Origin: Polynucleobacter sp. AP-Melu-500A-A1
GTDB taxonomy: Bacteria; Pseudomonadota; Gammaproteobacteria; Burkholderiales; Burkholderiaceae
Assembly: GCF_018882125.1 (NCBI RefSeq)
Contig: NZ_JACVOZ010000002.1
Coordinates: 124,001-188,000, forward strand
Reading direction: 5' to 3'
DNA length: 64,000 nucleotides
This document shows, one piece after another, positions 26,801-39,175 of the stretch. The notes under the pieces are model-generated. The model was not told the origin of the DNA. It saw nothing but the letters and a program-made list of their open reading frames with translations, and did not search any database. Made by a program: the position numbers and the translations under genes. The stretch's first letter is position 1. Every line of letters begins with the position of its first letter.

Positions 26801-27562
26801 ATGCGTAAATTCCTATTTATGCTTTTTTTCTCATATGCTATTTGCTCTTTGGCGCAAGACCAATCCTATGACGATAGTCTTCCAGACCATATAGTCGGTG
26901 ATATAGGCCTGGCTACATACACTTCTAATTTACATTTAGGTACCTATGGAACACAGACATTTTTTGCTCCCTATGCCTTTGCAGACTATAAGCGCGCTTT
27001 CGTGCGCATCGACATGTTTGGTATCAAGACTGCGAAAATTGGTTATGGCTATCTTGAATTTACTGGAAAGGCAATACTTGATAATTATGTTGTAAAGTCA
27101 CCCTACACAACAAATACTATTGTGAGGCGTTATCCTATTCCTATCGGTATTGGTACTTTCCAAGAAACTCCAATTGGCGCTTTTCTAATAAACGCCTACC
27201 ATGACTTTAGTCAATCTAAGAGTGCATTGTATGAATTTTCCTATTTTGGAAAAATTGAAACTATTGAAAAAGTTATTTTATACCCGCAGTTCGGAATTGA
27301 AAAACAGTCAAGCCAATATGCAAATTATTACTATGGCTTAACCAGTCAACAAGCCAATGCTATTGGCTATCAAAGCTACACCGCCCCTGCTACAAACAAT
27401 TTAATGGCAGGCTTCTTGCTAGAAATTCCCGTCATAGATAGCTGGTATATCAATATTTATGGAAAGCGTAAGTGGATGGGAAGCGGAATTAGTAATAGTC
27501 CTGTGATGAACCGATCATTCCAAGATAACCTCTTTATGGCATTGGCTTATCGATTTGAATAA
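26801..27562 (+). CDS. OmpV/MipA-like outer membrane protein
   Basis: 253-aa exported protein with signal peptide (about 1-18, KFLFMLFFSYAICSLAQ). The mature part is rich in alternating aromatic beta-strands and ends SPVMNRSFQDNLFMALAYRF, with a terminal Phe-Glu, like MipA/OmpV family barrels, some of which scaffold murein enzymes. The start at ATG 26801 was preferred to GTG 26771, which overlaps the preceding hydroxylase gene, because it gives a cleaner signal peptide. Following the hydroxylase on the same strand, it could display or export the modified lipid; unproven. Confidence 0.68.
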   Translation: MRKFLFMLFFSYAICSLAQDQSYDDSLPDHIVGDIGLATYTSNLHLGTYGTQTFFAPYAFADYKRAFVRIDMFGIKTAKIGYGYLEFTGKAILDNYVVKSPYTTNTIVRRYPIPIGIGTFQETPIGAFLINAYHDFSQSKSALYEFSYFGKIETIEKVILYPQFGIEKQSSQYANYYYGLTSQQANAIGYQSYTAPATNNLMAGFLLEIPVIDSWYINIYGKRKWMGSGISNSPVMNRSFQDNLFMALAYRFE

Positions 27563-27584
27563 ATGAATATTTTTTAAGTGATCG

Positions 27585-28667
27585 CTAAAGGTTATTCGCC
27601 TTTTTAGATTCCATAAGATATCCAACGCAATATAGGCCAATGCAAATAATCGTTAAGTTAATTATTTTCTCTACATAGGGTAACTGATCTCCGCTATTAA
27701 AAAAAGTGATGGAAAACATTACAGTTAAGGAAAAAATAGCAAGTACAGCATATTTACGATACCCATCTAATAAAGGGTTATAGACTCCATCAGAGGGTTT
27801 AATTTTTTTCACAGGCAGCTCTTTTTGCATCTCTGGATCCCAGGTGGGACTTCTAACCATAATAAAGAGCTTCTTAGTTAATCCTGACGATTTACTCCCC
27901 TTAGCGTAAAGATCAATAAACACTGAGCACAGGGCTAATAGAGGGTTCCAAGAATTTAATGGGATTTTTGTACCATAAATACATTCACCCTCTTCTTTCT
28001 GATAAGTACCAAAAATTCGATCCCAAATAATCAAAACAGCACCAAAATTTTTATCTATGTATTCATTATTAATGGCGTGATGAACGCGATGATTTGAAGG
28101 CGTTGAAAAAAGAAGATCAATACATCCTAATTTACTAATATGTTCAGTATGTATCCAGAATTGATAAATTAATACAAAGGAGCTGATTAGCACAAACTGA
28201 TACGGTGGAATTCCGACGAGCGCCATTATTGCAAAAAAAATGCAGGCGATGATGGGAAAAAAACTTTCTTGTCTTAATGCTGTAGAAAAATTAAATAATT
28301 GACTTTGATGATGGACGGCATGGGAACTCCAAAGTAAGCCCGATTGATGACTTAGCCTATGCAGCCAATAGTCCAAAAAATCGTAAACTAAAAAAATGCA
28401 AATCCAACCGTACCAAGTTTCCCAAAATGGGCTAAAAGTTTTAAAACCAAAATATTGGTATACCAATTCGTAGGCCCCTATTTGAAAAAAAACAAGGCAC
28501 ATCAAAATAGTTTGGCTAAGAATACCTTGACTAAGATTACTGATAGTGTCGTTTAAGCGATAAGTATTTTTATTAATCAAAAATCCATAAATAAATTCTC
28601 CCAACATTAAAATAAGGAAAACTGGGATTGCTAAAAGGACAACCTGATTAAGCAGCTGAAGGTTCAT
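27585..28667 (-). CDS. Alkylglycerol-monooxygenase-type fatty acid hydroxylase superfamily protein
   Basis: 360-aa polytopic di-iron protein. Histidine boxes: HRLSH (103-107), HAVHH (116-120) and HRVHH (193-197). The segments YRLNDTISNLSQGILSQ (36-52) and HHQSQLFNFSTALRQE (119-134) are characteristic of the TMEM195/alkylglycerol-monooxygenase branch, whose animal member cleaves ether lipids. A C-terminal extension (about 285-355) adds two or three helices. It faces the OmpV-like gene convergently. Substrate in bacteria of this branch is not established. Confidence 0.84.
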   Translation of the reverse strand: MNLQLLNQVVLLAIPVFLILMLGEFIYGFLINKNTYRLNDTISNLSQGILSQTILMCLVFFQIGAYELVYQYFGFKTFSPFWETWYGWICIFLVYDFLDYWLHRLSHQSGLLWSSHAVHHQSQLFNFSTALRQESFFPIIACIFFAIMALVGIPPYQFVLISSFVLIYQFWIHTEHISKLGCIDLLFSTPSNHRVHHAINNEYIDKNFGAVLIIWDRIFGTYQKEEGECIYGTKIPLNSWNPLLALCSVFIDLYAKGSKSSGLTKKLFIMVRSPTWDPEMQKELPVKKIKPSDGVYNPLLDGYRKYAVLAIFSLTVMFSITFFNSGDQLPYVEKIINLTIICIGLYCVGYLMESKKANNL

Positions 28668-28789
28668 ATGCTTATTTTAGTGGGGCCAATAAGTTAGTGA
28701 CAGAACCTACTCCATATCGATTTTGACTAGAAGGCTTTCGAGAACTCAATTTTATGTCTCTACCTGATCCTAAAAAATAAGGAATCCAT

Positions 28790-28840
28790 ATGTTCACAAA
28801 CATTCCAATTTTGCCTCAAGCACATCCTCTATCAATGTAG
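28790..28840 (+). other. Possible orphan gene start at a rearrangement junction
   Basis: A 16-codon frame (MFTNIPILPQAHPLSM) with a well-spaced Shine-Dalgarno, AAGGAA, five bases before its ATG. Only the part up to about 28811 is independent; beyond that the DNA is homologous to the antisense small ORF. It looks like the 5' end of an unrelated gene cut off at the junction. I cannot identify the parent gene, and chance is possible. The 120 bp between here and the hydroxylase start shows nothing else recognisable. Confidence 0.25.
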
Positions 28841-28895
28841 TTTCAGCATATTGCCCGCTTTGGCTACTTTTGTTTGCTCTCTTAATTGAAGACAT
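28794..28895 (-). pseudogene. Truncated paralogue of the 22470-22694 ORF
   Basis: From ATG 28895 the frame reads MSSIKRANKSSQSGQYAETT then LIEDVLEAKLECL and stops, 33 codons. Residues 1-28 align with the intact 74-aa protein (identical AETTL and EDVLEA blocks, and clear nucleotide similarity at 22611-22694), but homology ends abruptly at 28812 and the remaining 46 residues are missing. It is therefore a 5' fragment created by a deletion or insertion breakpoint. Confidence 0.7.
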
Positions 28896-28935
28896 GTGGA
28901 TTAGTGTAAACAAACGCGCTTAGGGTGAAAATAGA

Positions 28936-28959
28936 AAAAGCCCGATTTCTCGGGCTTTT
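28936..28959 (-). terminator. Rho-independent terminator of the tRNA cluster
   Basis: Stem AAAAGCCCG / CGGGCTTTT (28936-28944 and 28951-28959) with a 6-nt loop, giving a U-rich tail on the minus strand. It lies 13 bp beyond the 3' end of tRNA-Asp. Confidence 0.8.
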
Positions 28960-28971
28960 AGTCACTTATTC

Positions 28972-29048
28972 TGGCGGAGCGGACGGGACTCGAACCCGCG
29001 ACCCTCGGCGTGACAGGCCGATATTCTAACCAACTGAACTACCGCTCC
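28972..29048 (-). tRNA. tRNA-Asp (GTC)
   Basis: 77-nt cloverleaf with encoded CCA; acceptor stem GGAGCGG/CCGCTCC, TTCGAGTCC T-arm and anticodon GTC (complement at 29012-29014) in loop CTGTCAC. It is the last of three tRNA genes transcribed leftward next to gltX. Confidence 0.96.
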
Positions 29049-29089
29049 AAATTACAACGAGCACTGCTTTTAAAACAAACCAAAAAATC

Positions 29090-29165
29090 TGGCGTCCCCA
29101 GGGGGATTCGAACCCCCGTACTCACCGTGAAAGGGTGATGTCCTAGGCCTCTAGACGATGGGGAC
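29090..29165 (-). tRNA. tRNA-Glu (TTC)
   Basis: 76 nt with encoded CCA; acceptor GTCCCCA pairs with TGGGGAC, and anticodon TTC (complement at 29129-29131) lies in loop CTTTCAC. Sequence is close to the E. coli tRNA-Glu. Adjacent gltX charges it. Confidence 0.96.
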
Positions 29166-29200
29166 CTGGACTGCTGCAAATACCGATTATTTTAAATGCT

Positions 29201-29276
<76 letters not shown>

Positions 29277-29354
29277 GAAATCCCGCAATAAAATTACAAG
29301 GCACTTAAAACAATCCAAGATTTTAGCCTATTTTTGTGCAAGTGCGCAAATTGA

Positions 29355-30761
29355 CTAGTGGAGCACCTTGGAGAGCCTTTTAATTGCCTCATCCTTGCCC
29401 AAAACTACTAAAACAGAATCAATTGCTGGAGTCTGAGTAGTAGCAAATAATGCATAGCGAACGGGCATTGCTAAGGCGGGCATTTTAATTTGATGTTGCG
29501 CTAATACTTGTTTAAAGGCTGCTCCGTAACCCTCTTTACTCGGTTCTGCAATTTCAAGCGCTTTGATTAAATCTTGAAGTGCCGGCATGATTGTCTGAGG
29601 AATATTTTCAGCAATATGCTCAGCACTTGGGGTCGGTGGAGGGAGATAAAATAATTTAGCGCTCTGCGCAATTTCAATCAGGGTATTGGCACGGTCTTTT
29701 AAGAGTCCCACCACTTGAACAAAATTAGGTCCGCTTTCTGTATCAATGCCTAAGGCATGAGCAAAGGGCTTTGTGAGCTTCGCTAAAATCTCAGGATCAG
29801 TTTTTTGAATGTATTGATGATTTAACCAAAGTAATTTTTCTGGATTATGTTGGGCTGGTGAGCGACCTAAGCTTTCAAGATCAAACCAATCAACAAATTG
29901 CTCTTTGGTAAAAACCTCAGCATCACCATGGGACCAACCAAGACGCGCAAGATAGTTCAGAATGGCTTCGGGTAGGTACCCTGCTTTTTGATAATCACGA
30001 ACACTCATAGCCCCATTGCGTTTACTCATTTTTTCACCAGCGTCATTTAAGACTGTTGGCAAATGTGCATAAACTGGGGGTGCGCCTCCCAAAGCCCTCA
30101 TGATATTGATTTGTCTAGGAGTATTATTGACATGGTCATCTCCACGAATTACGTGGGTAATCTTCATATCCAAATCATCGACCACCACGCAGAAGTTATA
30201 AGTGGGCGTCCCATCTGGACGAGCAATGACTAAGTCATCCAATTCTTCATTGTTGATTTCAATAGACCCCTTCACAGCATCATTCCACACTACGGATCCG
30301 CCAATGGGATTTTTAAAGCGTATTACAGGTAGCACATCATTTGGGATCGGAGGAAGGGTCTTTCCTGGCTCCGGTCTCCATAAGCCGTTGTAGCGCGGCT
30401 TCTCTTTATTGGCCATTTGTTGATCACGAAGCTTATTTAACTCTTCTTCGCTCATATAGCATGGGTATGCAAGGCCACTATCAAGCATTTGCTTGATAAC
30501 CTCTCGATAACGATCTATACGTTGCATTTGGTAGATCGGGCCTTCATCTAAATCCAGCCCCAACCATGACATACCTTCAATGATGACGTCTACAGCCTCT
30601 TGAGTAGAGCGCTCAAGATCAGTGTCTTCAATCCTCAGAATAAAATCCCCTTTATTGTGACGAGCAAAAGCCCAGGGATAGAGTGCGCTACGAAGGTTTC
30701 CCAGATGAATAAAGCCAGTGGGACTGGGGGCAAAGCGGGTACGAATTTTCATAAATGACAT
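29355..30761 (-). CDS. gltX: Glutamyl-tRNA synthetase
   Basis: Class I aminoacyl-tRNA synthetase charging tRNA-Glu. The HIGH-type motif appears as [17 protein letters not shown] (about 13-29) and KMSKR as [13 protein letters not shown] (about residue 245). [17 protein letters not shown] and [15 protein letters not shown] are standard. Length 468 aa. Start ATG 30761 or the ATG three codons later (MKIRTRF), both plausible. The tRNA-Ala, Glu and Asp genes lie directly downstream in the same direction and may be read through from it. Confidence 0.96.
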   Translation of the reverse strand: MSFMKIRTRFAPSPTGFIHLGNLRSALYPWAFARHNKGDFILRIEDTDLERSTQEAVDVIIEGMSWLGLDLDEGPIYQMQRIDRYREVIKQMLDSGLAYPCYMSEEELNKLRDQQMANKEKPRYNGLWRPEPGKTLPPIPNDVLPVIRFKNPIGGSVVWNDAVKGSIEINNEELDDLVIARPDGTPTYNFCVVVDDLDMKITHVIRGDDHVNNTPRQINIMRALGGAPPVYAHLPTVLNDAGEKMSKRNGAMSVRDYQKAGYLPEAILNYLARLGWSHGDAEVFTKEQFVDWFDLESLGRSPAQHNPEKLLWLNHQYIQKTDPEILAKLTKPFAHALGIDTESGPNFVQVVGLLKDRANTLIEIAQSAKLFYLPPPTPSAEHIAENIPQTIMPALQDLIKALEIAEPSKEGYGAAFKQVLAQHQIKMPALAMPVRYALFATTQTPAIDSVLVVLGKDEAIKRLSKVLH

Positions 30762-30816
30762 TATCTCAGGTCAGGCAAATTAGTAGCAAAATTAAAAAAC
30801 ATGGATACTTTGACAT

Positions 30817-31782
30817 ATGAACGAATTACTTGTATTTATGTGCGACGGAGCCCCGGTACGAGGGGAAATTGTGTCGATTGGAAGCGCTTGGGAGGCTGTT
30901 TTAGAACGTCGCAACGACCCCCCTGCAGTCCGGAGAATCCTGGGTGATTTTGTTGGAGCGGCAACCCTGTTAACGGCCAGTTTAAAATTTGACGGCACCC
31001 TCATTATTCAAGCTCAAAGTAAGGGCCCAATCCAATTACTGGTCGTTGAATGCAAGTCGGATTTATCAATGCGAGCCACGGTGAAGCTCTCAGTTGATCC
31101 GTCTGATATCCCTCTGGATGCAAGCCTTGGATATCTATTGGATGCCAGTCAATCAGGAAGATTAGTCATTACATTAGATCCGGCAGATCGTGAACCGGGT
31201 CAGCCACCTTACCAGGGTATTGTTGCTTTGCAAGAACATCATGGCACCGTCATAAAACCGGTTACCAGCGCTGCAGAAGCAATCGCCCTCTATATGCAAA
31301 ATTCTGAGCAACTAGATACGCGGATTTGGTTAAGCTCCAATGAAACACATATTGGAGGTCTTCTTCTCCAACGCCTACCAAATTCTGGGGGACATGCCCA
31401 TTTAGACCCCCAGGTAGCAGCTGAAGGTTGGTCGCGTATTCAGACTTTAGGCGAAACAATTACTAGCGAAGAGCTGCTCACCCTCCCGCCTGCAACTATT
31501 TTGCGTAGACTATTTCTTGAGGAATCTGAAGAAAATGGAGTGCGTAGTTTTCCACCCCGCCCAATCAGCTTTTCCTGCCGATGCTCACGTACTAAGGTTG
31601 CCGATGTATTAAGAATGCTGGGTCAAGAAGAGGTCCAAAGCATCCTCGCTGAACAGGGGCTTGTGGAAACTGTATGCGACTTTTGTGCCAAGCCATACCG
31701 ATTTGATGCAGTCGATTGCGAGCAAGTGTTTAAAACAGATTTATTAAGCGATGCAACGAGGCCACCATCTGGAAGTCATTGA
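30817..31782 (+). CDS. hslO: Redox-regulated chaperone Hsp33
   Basis: Cytoplasmic holdase activated by oxidation. The C-terminal zinc switch is intact: Cys254 and Cys256 in FSCRCSR, Cys287 and Cys290 in VCDFCAKPYRF, separated by 30 residues. The N-terminal domain shows LGDFVGAATLLTASLKFDG and GYLLDASQSGRLVITLD. 321 aa, slightly longer than E. coli (about 290). Divergent from gltX with a 55-bp gap. Confidence 0.95.
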   Translation: MNELLVFMCDGAPVRGEIVSIGSAWEAVLERRNDPPAVRRILGDFVGAATLLTASLKFDGTLIIQAQSKGPIQLLVVECKSDLSMRATVKLSVDPSDIPLDASLGYLLDASQSGRLVITLDPADREPGQPPYQGIVALQEHHGTVIKPVTSAAEAIALYMQNSEQLDTRIWLSSNETHIGGLLLQRLPNSGGHAHLDPQVAAEGWSRIQTLGETITSEELLTLPPATILRRLFLEESEENGVRSFPPRPISFSCRCSRTKVADVLRMLGQEEVQSILAEQGLVETVCDFCAKPYRFDAVDCEQVFKTDLLSDATRPPSGSH

Positions 31783-31797
31783 AACTTAGTAAGCGCT

Positions 31798-32124
31798 TTA
31801 TTTGCCACCCACTTGCCTAGCAGTATCCTCGCTAGGGCTTGTAGAGGCTTTATCTGAAGGTAAGATTTGAACAAAATACTCGCCCTCTTTAATTAAGCCA
31901 TGCTCAACTCGAGCACGCTCTTCAATTGCTCTAGTACCATCCTTTAGGTCCTTCACATCACCCGATAATTTTGCATTGCGCAGAGCCAAGAGGCTATTTT
32001 TAGCCTCTTGTAACTCTACTTGCTTTTCCATTTCGTATACCTTAATCCATCCACCCTTACCTAACCAAAGCGGATACTGGATTGCAATAAGCAATACCAG
32101 CATAGAGTAGATGACTATTCGCAT
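31798..32124 (-). CDS. ftsB: Cell division protein FtsB
   Basis: 108-aa bitopic divisome protein linking FtsL and FtsQ. A short cytoplasmic start, one membrane helix (about 3-20, IVIYSMLVLLIAIQYPLWLG), then a coiled coil (YEMEKQVELQEAKNSLLALR) and the conserved AIEERARVEHGLIKEGE (about 66-82), typical of the DivIC/FtsB family. Directly downstream of eno, the conserved neighbourhood in beta- and gammaproteobacteria. Confidence 0.92.
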   Translation of the reverse strand: MRIVIYSMLVLLIAIQYPLWLGKGGWIKVYEMEKQVELQEAKNSLLALRNAKLSGDVKDLKDGTRAIEERARVEHGLIKEGEYFVQILPSDKASTSPSEDTARQVGGK

Positions 32125-32144
32125 AAACTAATAATTAATTAAAC

Positions 32145-33482
<1,338 letters not shown>

Positions 33483-33487
33483 TTAAT

Positions 33488-34351
33488 TTATTTAAAACTA
33501 TCCTCTAGAAATGAACCACTTCCTTTAACAACCTGATCGATTGCAACAAGCGATGCAAGCAGCTCCTTCATTCGATTTAATGGCACGGCATTAGGACCGT
33601 CTGAAAGTGCCTTGGCTGGATCTGGATGAGTCTCCATAAATAATCCGCTGACTCCAACGGCTACTGCAGCTCTTGCCAAAACAGGAACAAACTCGCGTTG
33701 ACCCCCGCTTGAACTACCTTGTCCACCAGGTAGTTGAACAGAATGGGTAGCATCAAATACAACAGGGGCAAAGGATTCACGCAAAATAGCTAAACTTCTC
33801 ATATCCGATACAAGGTTGTTGTAACCAAAAGAAGCGCCCCGCTCACAAACCATAAATTGGTCTGGCAGATTTTTTTCTGCTGCAGCAATACGAGCCTTTT
33901 CAATCACATTAAGCATCTCTTGTGGAGATAGAAATTGCCCTTTTTTGAAATTCACTGGTTTGCCACTTTGTGCACAAGCACGTATGAAATCTGTCTGGCG
34001 ACACAAAAATGCAGGTGTCTGTATCACGTCAACTACCTCAGATACTGCTTTAATCTCATTGATATCATGCACGTCAGTCAAGATGGGAACCCCAATTTGC
34101 TTTCTCACCTTGGCAAGAATTTCTAGGCCCTTCTCCATTCCCAGTCCTCTAAAAGAAGATCCCGAGGAGCGATTGGCTTTATCAAAAGATGATTTGTAAA
34201 TAAATGGTATTTGTAAAGAGTTAGTAATTTCTTTTAATTGACCGGCCACATCAATAGCGGACTGTTCGGATTCAATAACGCATGTTCCAGCAATCAGAAA
34301 AAAAGGATCTTGCAAACCTACATCAAAGCCGCATAGTTTAAATGTGCTCAT
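33488..34351 (-). CDS. kdsA: 3-deoxy-8-phosphooctulonate synthase (KDO8P synthase)
   Basis: Condenses PEP with arabinose-5-phosphate for lipopolysaccharide KDO. Recognised by [55 protein letters not shown] and [20 protein letters not shown]. Conventional position between pyrG (8-bp gap) and eno. 287 aa is normal. The Asn/Cys variation at the metal site (GTCVIESE instead of GPCVIES) is present here as Thr-Cys. Confidence 0.95.
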   Translation of the reverse strand: MSTFKLCGFDVGLQDPFFLIAGTCVIESEQSAIDVAGQLKEITNSLQIPFIYKSSFDKANRSSGSSFRGLGMEKGLEILAKVRKQIGVPILTDVHDINEIKAVSEVVDVIQTPAFLCRQTDFIRACAQSGKPVNFKKGQFLSPQEMLNVIEKARIAAAEKNLPDQFMVCERGASFGYNNLVSDMRSLAILRESFAPVVFDATHSVQLPGGQGSSSGGQREFVPVLARAAVAVGVSGLFMETHPDPAKALSDGPNAVPLNRMKELLASLVAIDQVVKGSGSFLEDSFK

Positions 34352-34359
34352 ATTCTCCC

Positions 34360-36024
<1,665 letters not shown>

Positions 36025-36134
36025 TTAAGCTCTGTTGGAAAAAGTAATTATAACGACACAGATAACGATGGCGGTAAATTGAAAATGATTAATATTGGGG
36101 GTCTAGCCATTCTCTTTGCTATTTCATACCCCAT

Positions 36135-36323
36135 ATGCGCCTCCTATTCGCCGTAGTGATCACCCTTCTTTCCCTGTTTTATTTCCTGCCATTTGCCATC
36201 GCATTCAACAGGAAAAGGGCTAACACGGGGGCAATATTCGCTTTAAACCTATTTTTGGGGTGGTCCTTGATTGGCTGGGTAGTAGCCTTAGTTTGGGCGC
36301 TCAAGGAAGAACAAGTTGTTTAA
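36135..36323 (+). CDS. Superinfection immunity-like small membrane protein
   Basis: 62 aa with two membrane helices (about 2-24 and 36-55). The string FLPFAIAFNRKRANTGAIFA followed by LNLFLGWSLIGWVVALVWAL matches the Imm_superinfect family, named for T4 Imm, which blocks DNA injection by related phages. The family is also widespread as ordinary chromosomal genes, so an anti-phage role here is not shown. No phage genes are nearby. Confidence 0.78.
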   Translation: MRLLFAVVITLLSLFYFLPFAIAFNRKRANTGAIFALNLFLGWSLIGWVVALVWALKEEQVV

Positions 36324-36416
36324 AGACACCCTGTGGTGGTTTATGCCCAACTAAAGATCAAAAAAACATGTTTTATCACCCAACTAGGCCTAATCAAAAT
36401 TCTTAGGGTTAAACTC

Positions 36417-36446
36417 TTATATAAGACTTAATTTAGTCACTATAAT
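36417..36446 (+). promoter_or_regulatory. Possible sigma-70 promoter of acnB
   Basis: A perfect TATAAT at 36441-36446 in the 190-bp leader of acnB, with a weak -35 (TTATAT, 36417-36422) 18 bp upstream. It would give a 5' UTR of about 60 bases. Surrounding DNA is strongly AT-rich, so a chance match is possible. Confidence 0.4.
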
Positions 36447-36513
36447 TGAGAAAATCGGGTGAAAATGCCTATTTGGCCTTTCAATTGATCACTTTTACCT
36501 CTTAGGAAACACA

Positions 36514-39099
36514 ATGTTAGAAGCCTATAACGCCCAAGTAGCCGAACGAGCAGCTCTGGGTATTCCAGCCCTTCCTTTAACCAAGGATCAAACAAGTGAA
36601 TTAGTAAAGTTACTAAAAAACCCGCCAGAAGGCAAAGAAGCCGAACTGGTTGAGCTCATTACGAATCGCGTCCCAGCAGGAGTTGATGACGCTGCTAAGA
36701 TAAAAGCAGAATTTTTAGATGCAGTTGCAAAAGGCACGGAAAAATCTCCACTGATTTCACGCATTAAAGCGACTGAATTGCTTGGCACCATGCTTGGCGG
36801 CTATAACATCAAACCATTAGTGGAGCTTTTGACTGATGCAGAATGTGGTGCAACTGCTGCTGCAGCTCTCAAGAAAACACTCTTGATGTTTGATTACTTT
36901 AATGACGTTCAAGAACTTGCTGAAAAAGGTAATGCAAACGCTAAGGCTGTCATGCAAAGTTGGGCCGATGCGGAGTGGTTTACTAGTCGCCCTATAGTTC
37001 CGGAAAGCATGAAACTCACAGTATTCAAAGTTACTGGCGAGACCAATACAGATGATCTCTCTCCAGCTCCTGATGCGTGGAGCCGCCCGGATATTCCATT
37101 GCATGCAACTATCATGCTCAAGAATCCTCGCCCTGGTATTGAGCCAGATGAGTCTGGTGTTCGTGGGCCAATGAAGCAAATCGCTGCTCTGCAGAAAAAA
37201 GGGAATCAGATTGCTTATGTTGGCGACGTTGTTGGTACTGGTTCTTCAAGAAAGTCCGCAACTAACTCTGTACTTTGGTGGACTGGTCAAGATATTCCAT
37301 TCGTACCCAATAAACGTTTTGGTGGTGTCTGCCTTGGTACCAATATTGCCCCTATCTTTTTCAACACTATGGAAGATTCCGGCGCCTTGCCGATTGAACT
37401 TGATGTTTCTCAAATGAATATGGGCGATGAAATTGAATTACGTCCATATGAAGGCAAAGTATTTAAGAATGGTCAGGAGATCACCAGCTTCTCTCTGAAG
37501 TCCCCTGTTATCTTGGATGAAGTGCGCGCTGGCGGCCGTATTCCGTTGATTGTTGGACGTGGCTTAACAGCCAAAGCTCGCGCAGCACTTGGATTGCCAG
37601 CTTCTACTGAATTCCGCCTCCCAGTGAGCCCGCCCGATAACAAAAAAGGTTTCAGCTTGGCTCAAAAAATTGTTGGTCGCGCTTGTGGCTTGCCAGAAGG
37701 TCAAGGCGTTCGTCCTGGAACCTATTGCGAACCACACATGACTACAGTTGGCTCACAAGACACTACTGGACCTATGACTCGTGATGAATTAAAAGACTTG
37801 GCTTGCTTAGGCTTTTCTTCTGATTTGGTCATGCAGTCTTTCTGTCATACATCTGCTTATCCAAAACCCGTTGATATTCGCACCCAACACGAATTACCAC
37901 CATTCATGACGAATCGTGGCGGCGTTGCATTACGTCCAGGCGATGGCGTGATCCATAGCTGGTTGAACCGCTTGCTACTCCCAGATACATGCGGTACAGG
38001 TGGTGATAGCCACACGCGTTTCCCAATTGGAATTTCTTTCCCAGCAGGTTCAGGTTTAGTGGCCTTTGCAGCAGCTACGGGCGTGATGCCTTTAGATATG
38101 CCTGAGTCTGTACTCATTCGCTTTAAAGGAAAGATGCAACCTGGCATCACCTTGCGTGACTTGGTAAATGCTATTCCCTTGTATGCTATCAAGAGAGGTT
38201 TACTTACTGTTGAGAAACAAGGCAAGAAAAACATTTTCTCCGGTCGCATTTTAGAAATTGAAGGTCTGCCTGATCTTAAGGTTGAACAAGCATTCGAATT
38301 ATCGGACGCCTCTGCCGAGCGCTCTGCTGGTGGATGTACAGTTCATCTCAATAAAGAACCTATCATTGAGTACATGCAATCTAATATCACTTTAATGAAG
38401 TGGATGATTGCTAATGGTTATGAAGATAAACGTACTCTTGGCCGTCGTATTAAAGCAATGGAAGCTTGGATTGCAAACCCACAACTTCTCAAAGCTGATG
38501 CAAATGCTGACTATGCTGAGATCATTGAAATTAATATTGATGAAATCAAAGAACCTATCCTTGCCTGCCCTAACGACCCAGACGATGTAAAGATATTGTC
38601 TGAAGTTGCTGGTGACAAGATTGATGAAGTCTTTATTGGTTCATGCATGACTAATATTGGTCATTTCCGTGCAGCTGGTCAAGTATTGCAAGGTAAGAAA
38701 GATATGCCAACTCGTCTATGGGTTGCTCCACCCACCAAGATGGACGCCATGGTGCTGATGGAAGAAGGTTATTACGGTATGTTGGGTGCTGCAGGCGCTC
38801 GCATGGAAAGCCCTGGCTGCTCTCTTTGCATGGGTAATCAAGCCCAAATCCGTAAGGGTTCTACTGCAGTATCCACCTCTACTCGTAACTTCCCTAACCG
38901 CTTGGGTATTGATACACGCGTCTACCTAGCTTCCGCAGAATTAGCTTCTGTAGCTGCACTCTTAGGTCGCCTACCTACTCCTAGCGAGTACTTAGAGCAA
39001 GTGAAGGCTCTGGATGCTAAAGCTGGCGAAGTATATAAATACATGAGCTTCGATAAGATCAAGTCATTTAGTGACCTTGCTGATACTGTAGTGGTGTAA
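36514..39099 (+). CDS. acnB: Aconitate hydratase B / 2-methylisocitrate dehydratase
   Basis: TCA-cycle aconitase of the AcnB type, 861 aa. Order is as in E. coli: N-terminal HEAT-like domain (about 1-160), swivel domain with [21 protein letters not shown] and [16 protein letters not shown], then the catalytic domains. The [4Fe-4S] cysteines are in [14 protein letters not shown] and [33 protein letters not shown] is a standard active-site motif. A well-placed AGGAAA ribosome site precedes the start. Confidence 0.97.
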   Translation: MLEAYNAQVAERAALGIPALPLTKDQTSELVKLLKNPPEGKEAELVELITNRVPAGVDDAAKIKAEFLDAVAKGTEKSPLISRIKATELLGTMLGGYNIKPLVELLTDAECGATAAAALKKTLLMFDYFNDVQELAEKGNANAKAVMQSWADAEWFTSRPIVPESMKLTVFKVTGETNTDDLSPAPDAWSRPDIPLHATIMLKNPRPGIEPDESGVRGPMKQIAALQKKGNQIAYVGDVVGTGSSRKSATNSVLWWTGQDIPFVPNKRFGGVCLGTNIAPIFFNTMEDSGALPIELDVSQMNMGDEIELRPYEGKVFKNGQEITSFSLKSPVILDEVRAGGRIPLIVGRGLTAKARAALGLPASTEFRLPVSPPDNKKGFSLAQKIVGRACGLPEGQGVRPGTYCEPHMTTVGSQDTTGPMTRDELKDLACLGFSSDLVMQSFCHTSAYPKPVDIRTQHELPPFMTNRGGVALRPGDGVIHSWLNRLLLPDTCGTGGDSHTRFPIGISFPAGSGLVAFAAATGVMPLDMPESVLIRFKGKMQPGITLRDLVNAIPLYAIKRGLLTVEKQGKKNIFSGRILEIEGLPDLKVEQAFELSDASAERSAGGCTVHLNKEPIIEYMQSNITLMKWMIANGYEDKRTLGRRIKAMEAWIANPQLLKADANADYAEIIEINIDEIKEPILACPNDPDDVKILSEVAGDKIDEVFIGSCMTNIGHFRAAGQVLQGKKDMPTRLWVAPPTKMDAMVLMEEGYYGMLGAAGARMESPGCSLCMGNQAQIRKGSTAVSTSTRNFPNRLGIDTRVYLASAELASVAALLGRLPTPSEYLEQVKALDAKAGEVYKYMSFDKIKSFSDLADTVVV

Positions 39100-39132
39100 T
39101 AAGAATCCCCTAACTTTTATAGCTGGGATTAA

Positions 39133-39160
39133 AAAGGCGATCACTTGATCGCCTTTTTTT
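39133..39160. terminator. Bidirectional rho-independent terminator
   Basis: Ten-bp stem AAAGGCGATC / GATCGCCTTT (39133-39142 and 39147-39156) with a 4-nt loop and a T run to 39160. It follows acnB and also lies beyond the stop of the convergent spermidine-synthase-like gene. Confidence 0.82.
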
Positions 39161-39175
39161 ATATCTTAAACTTTT

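Noticed and set aside
22470-28895. Prophage or transposon explanation for the accessory block
   Set aside because: No integrase, transposase, structural phage gene or terminal inverted repeat was seen.
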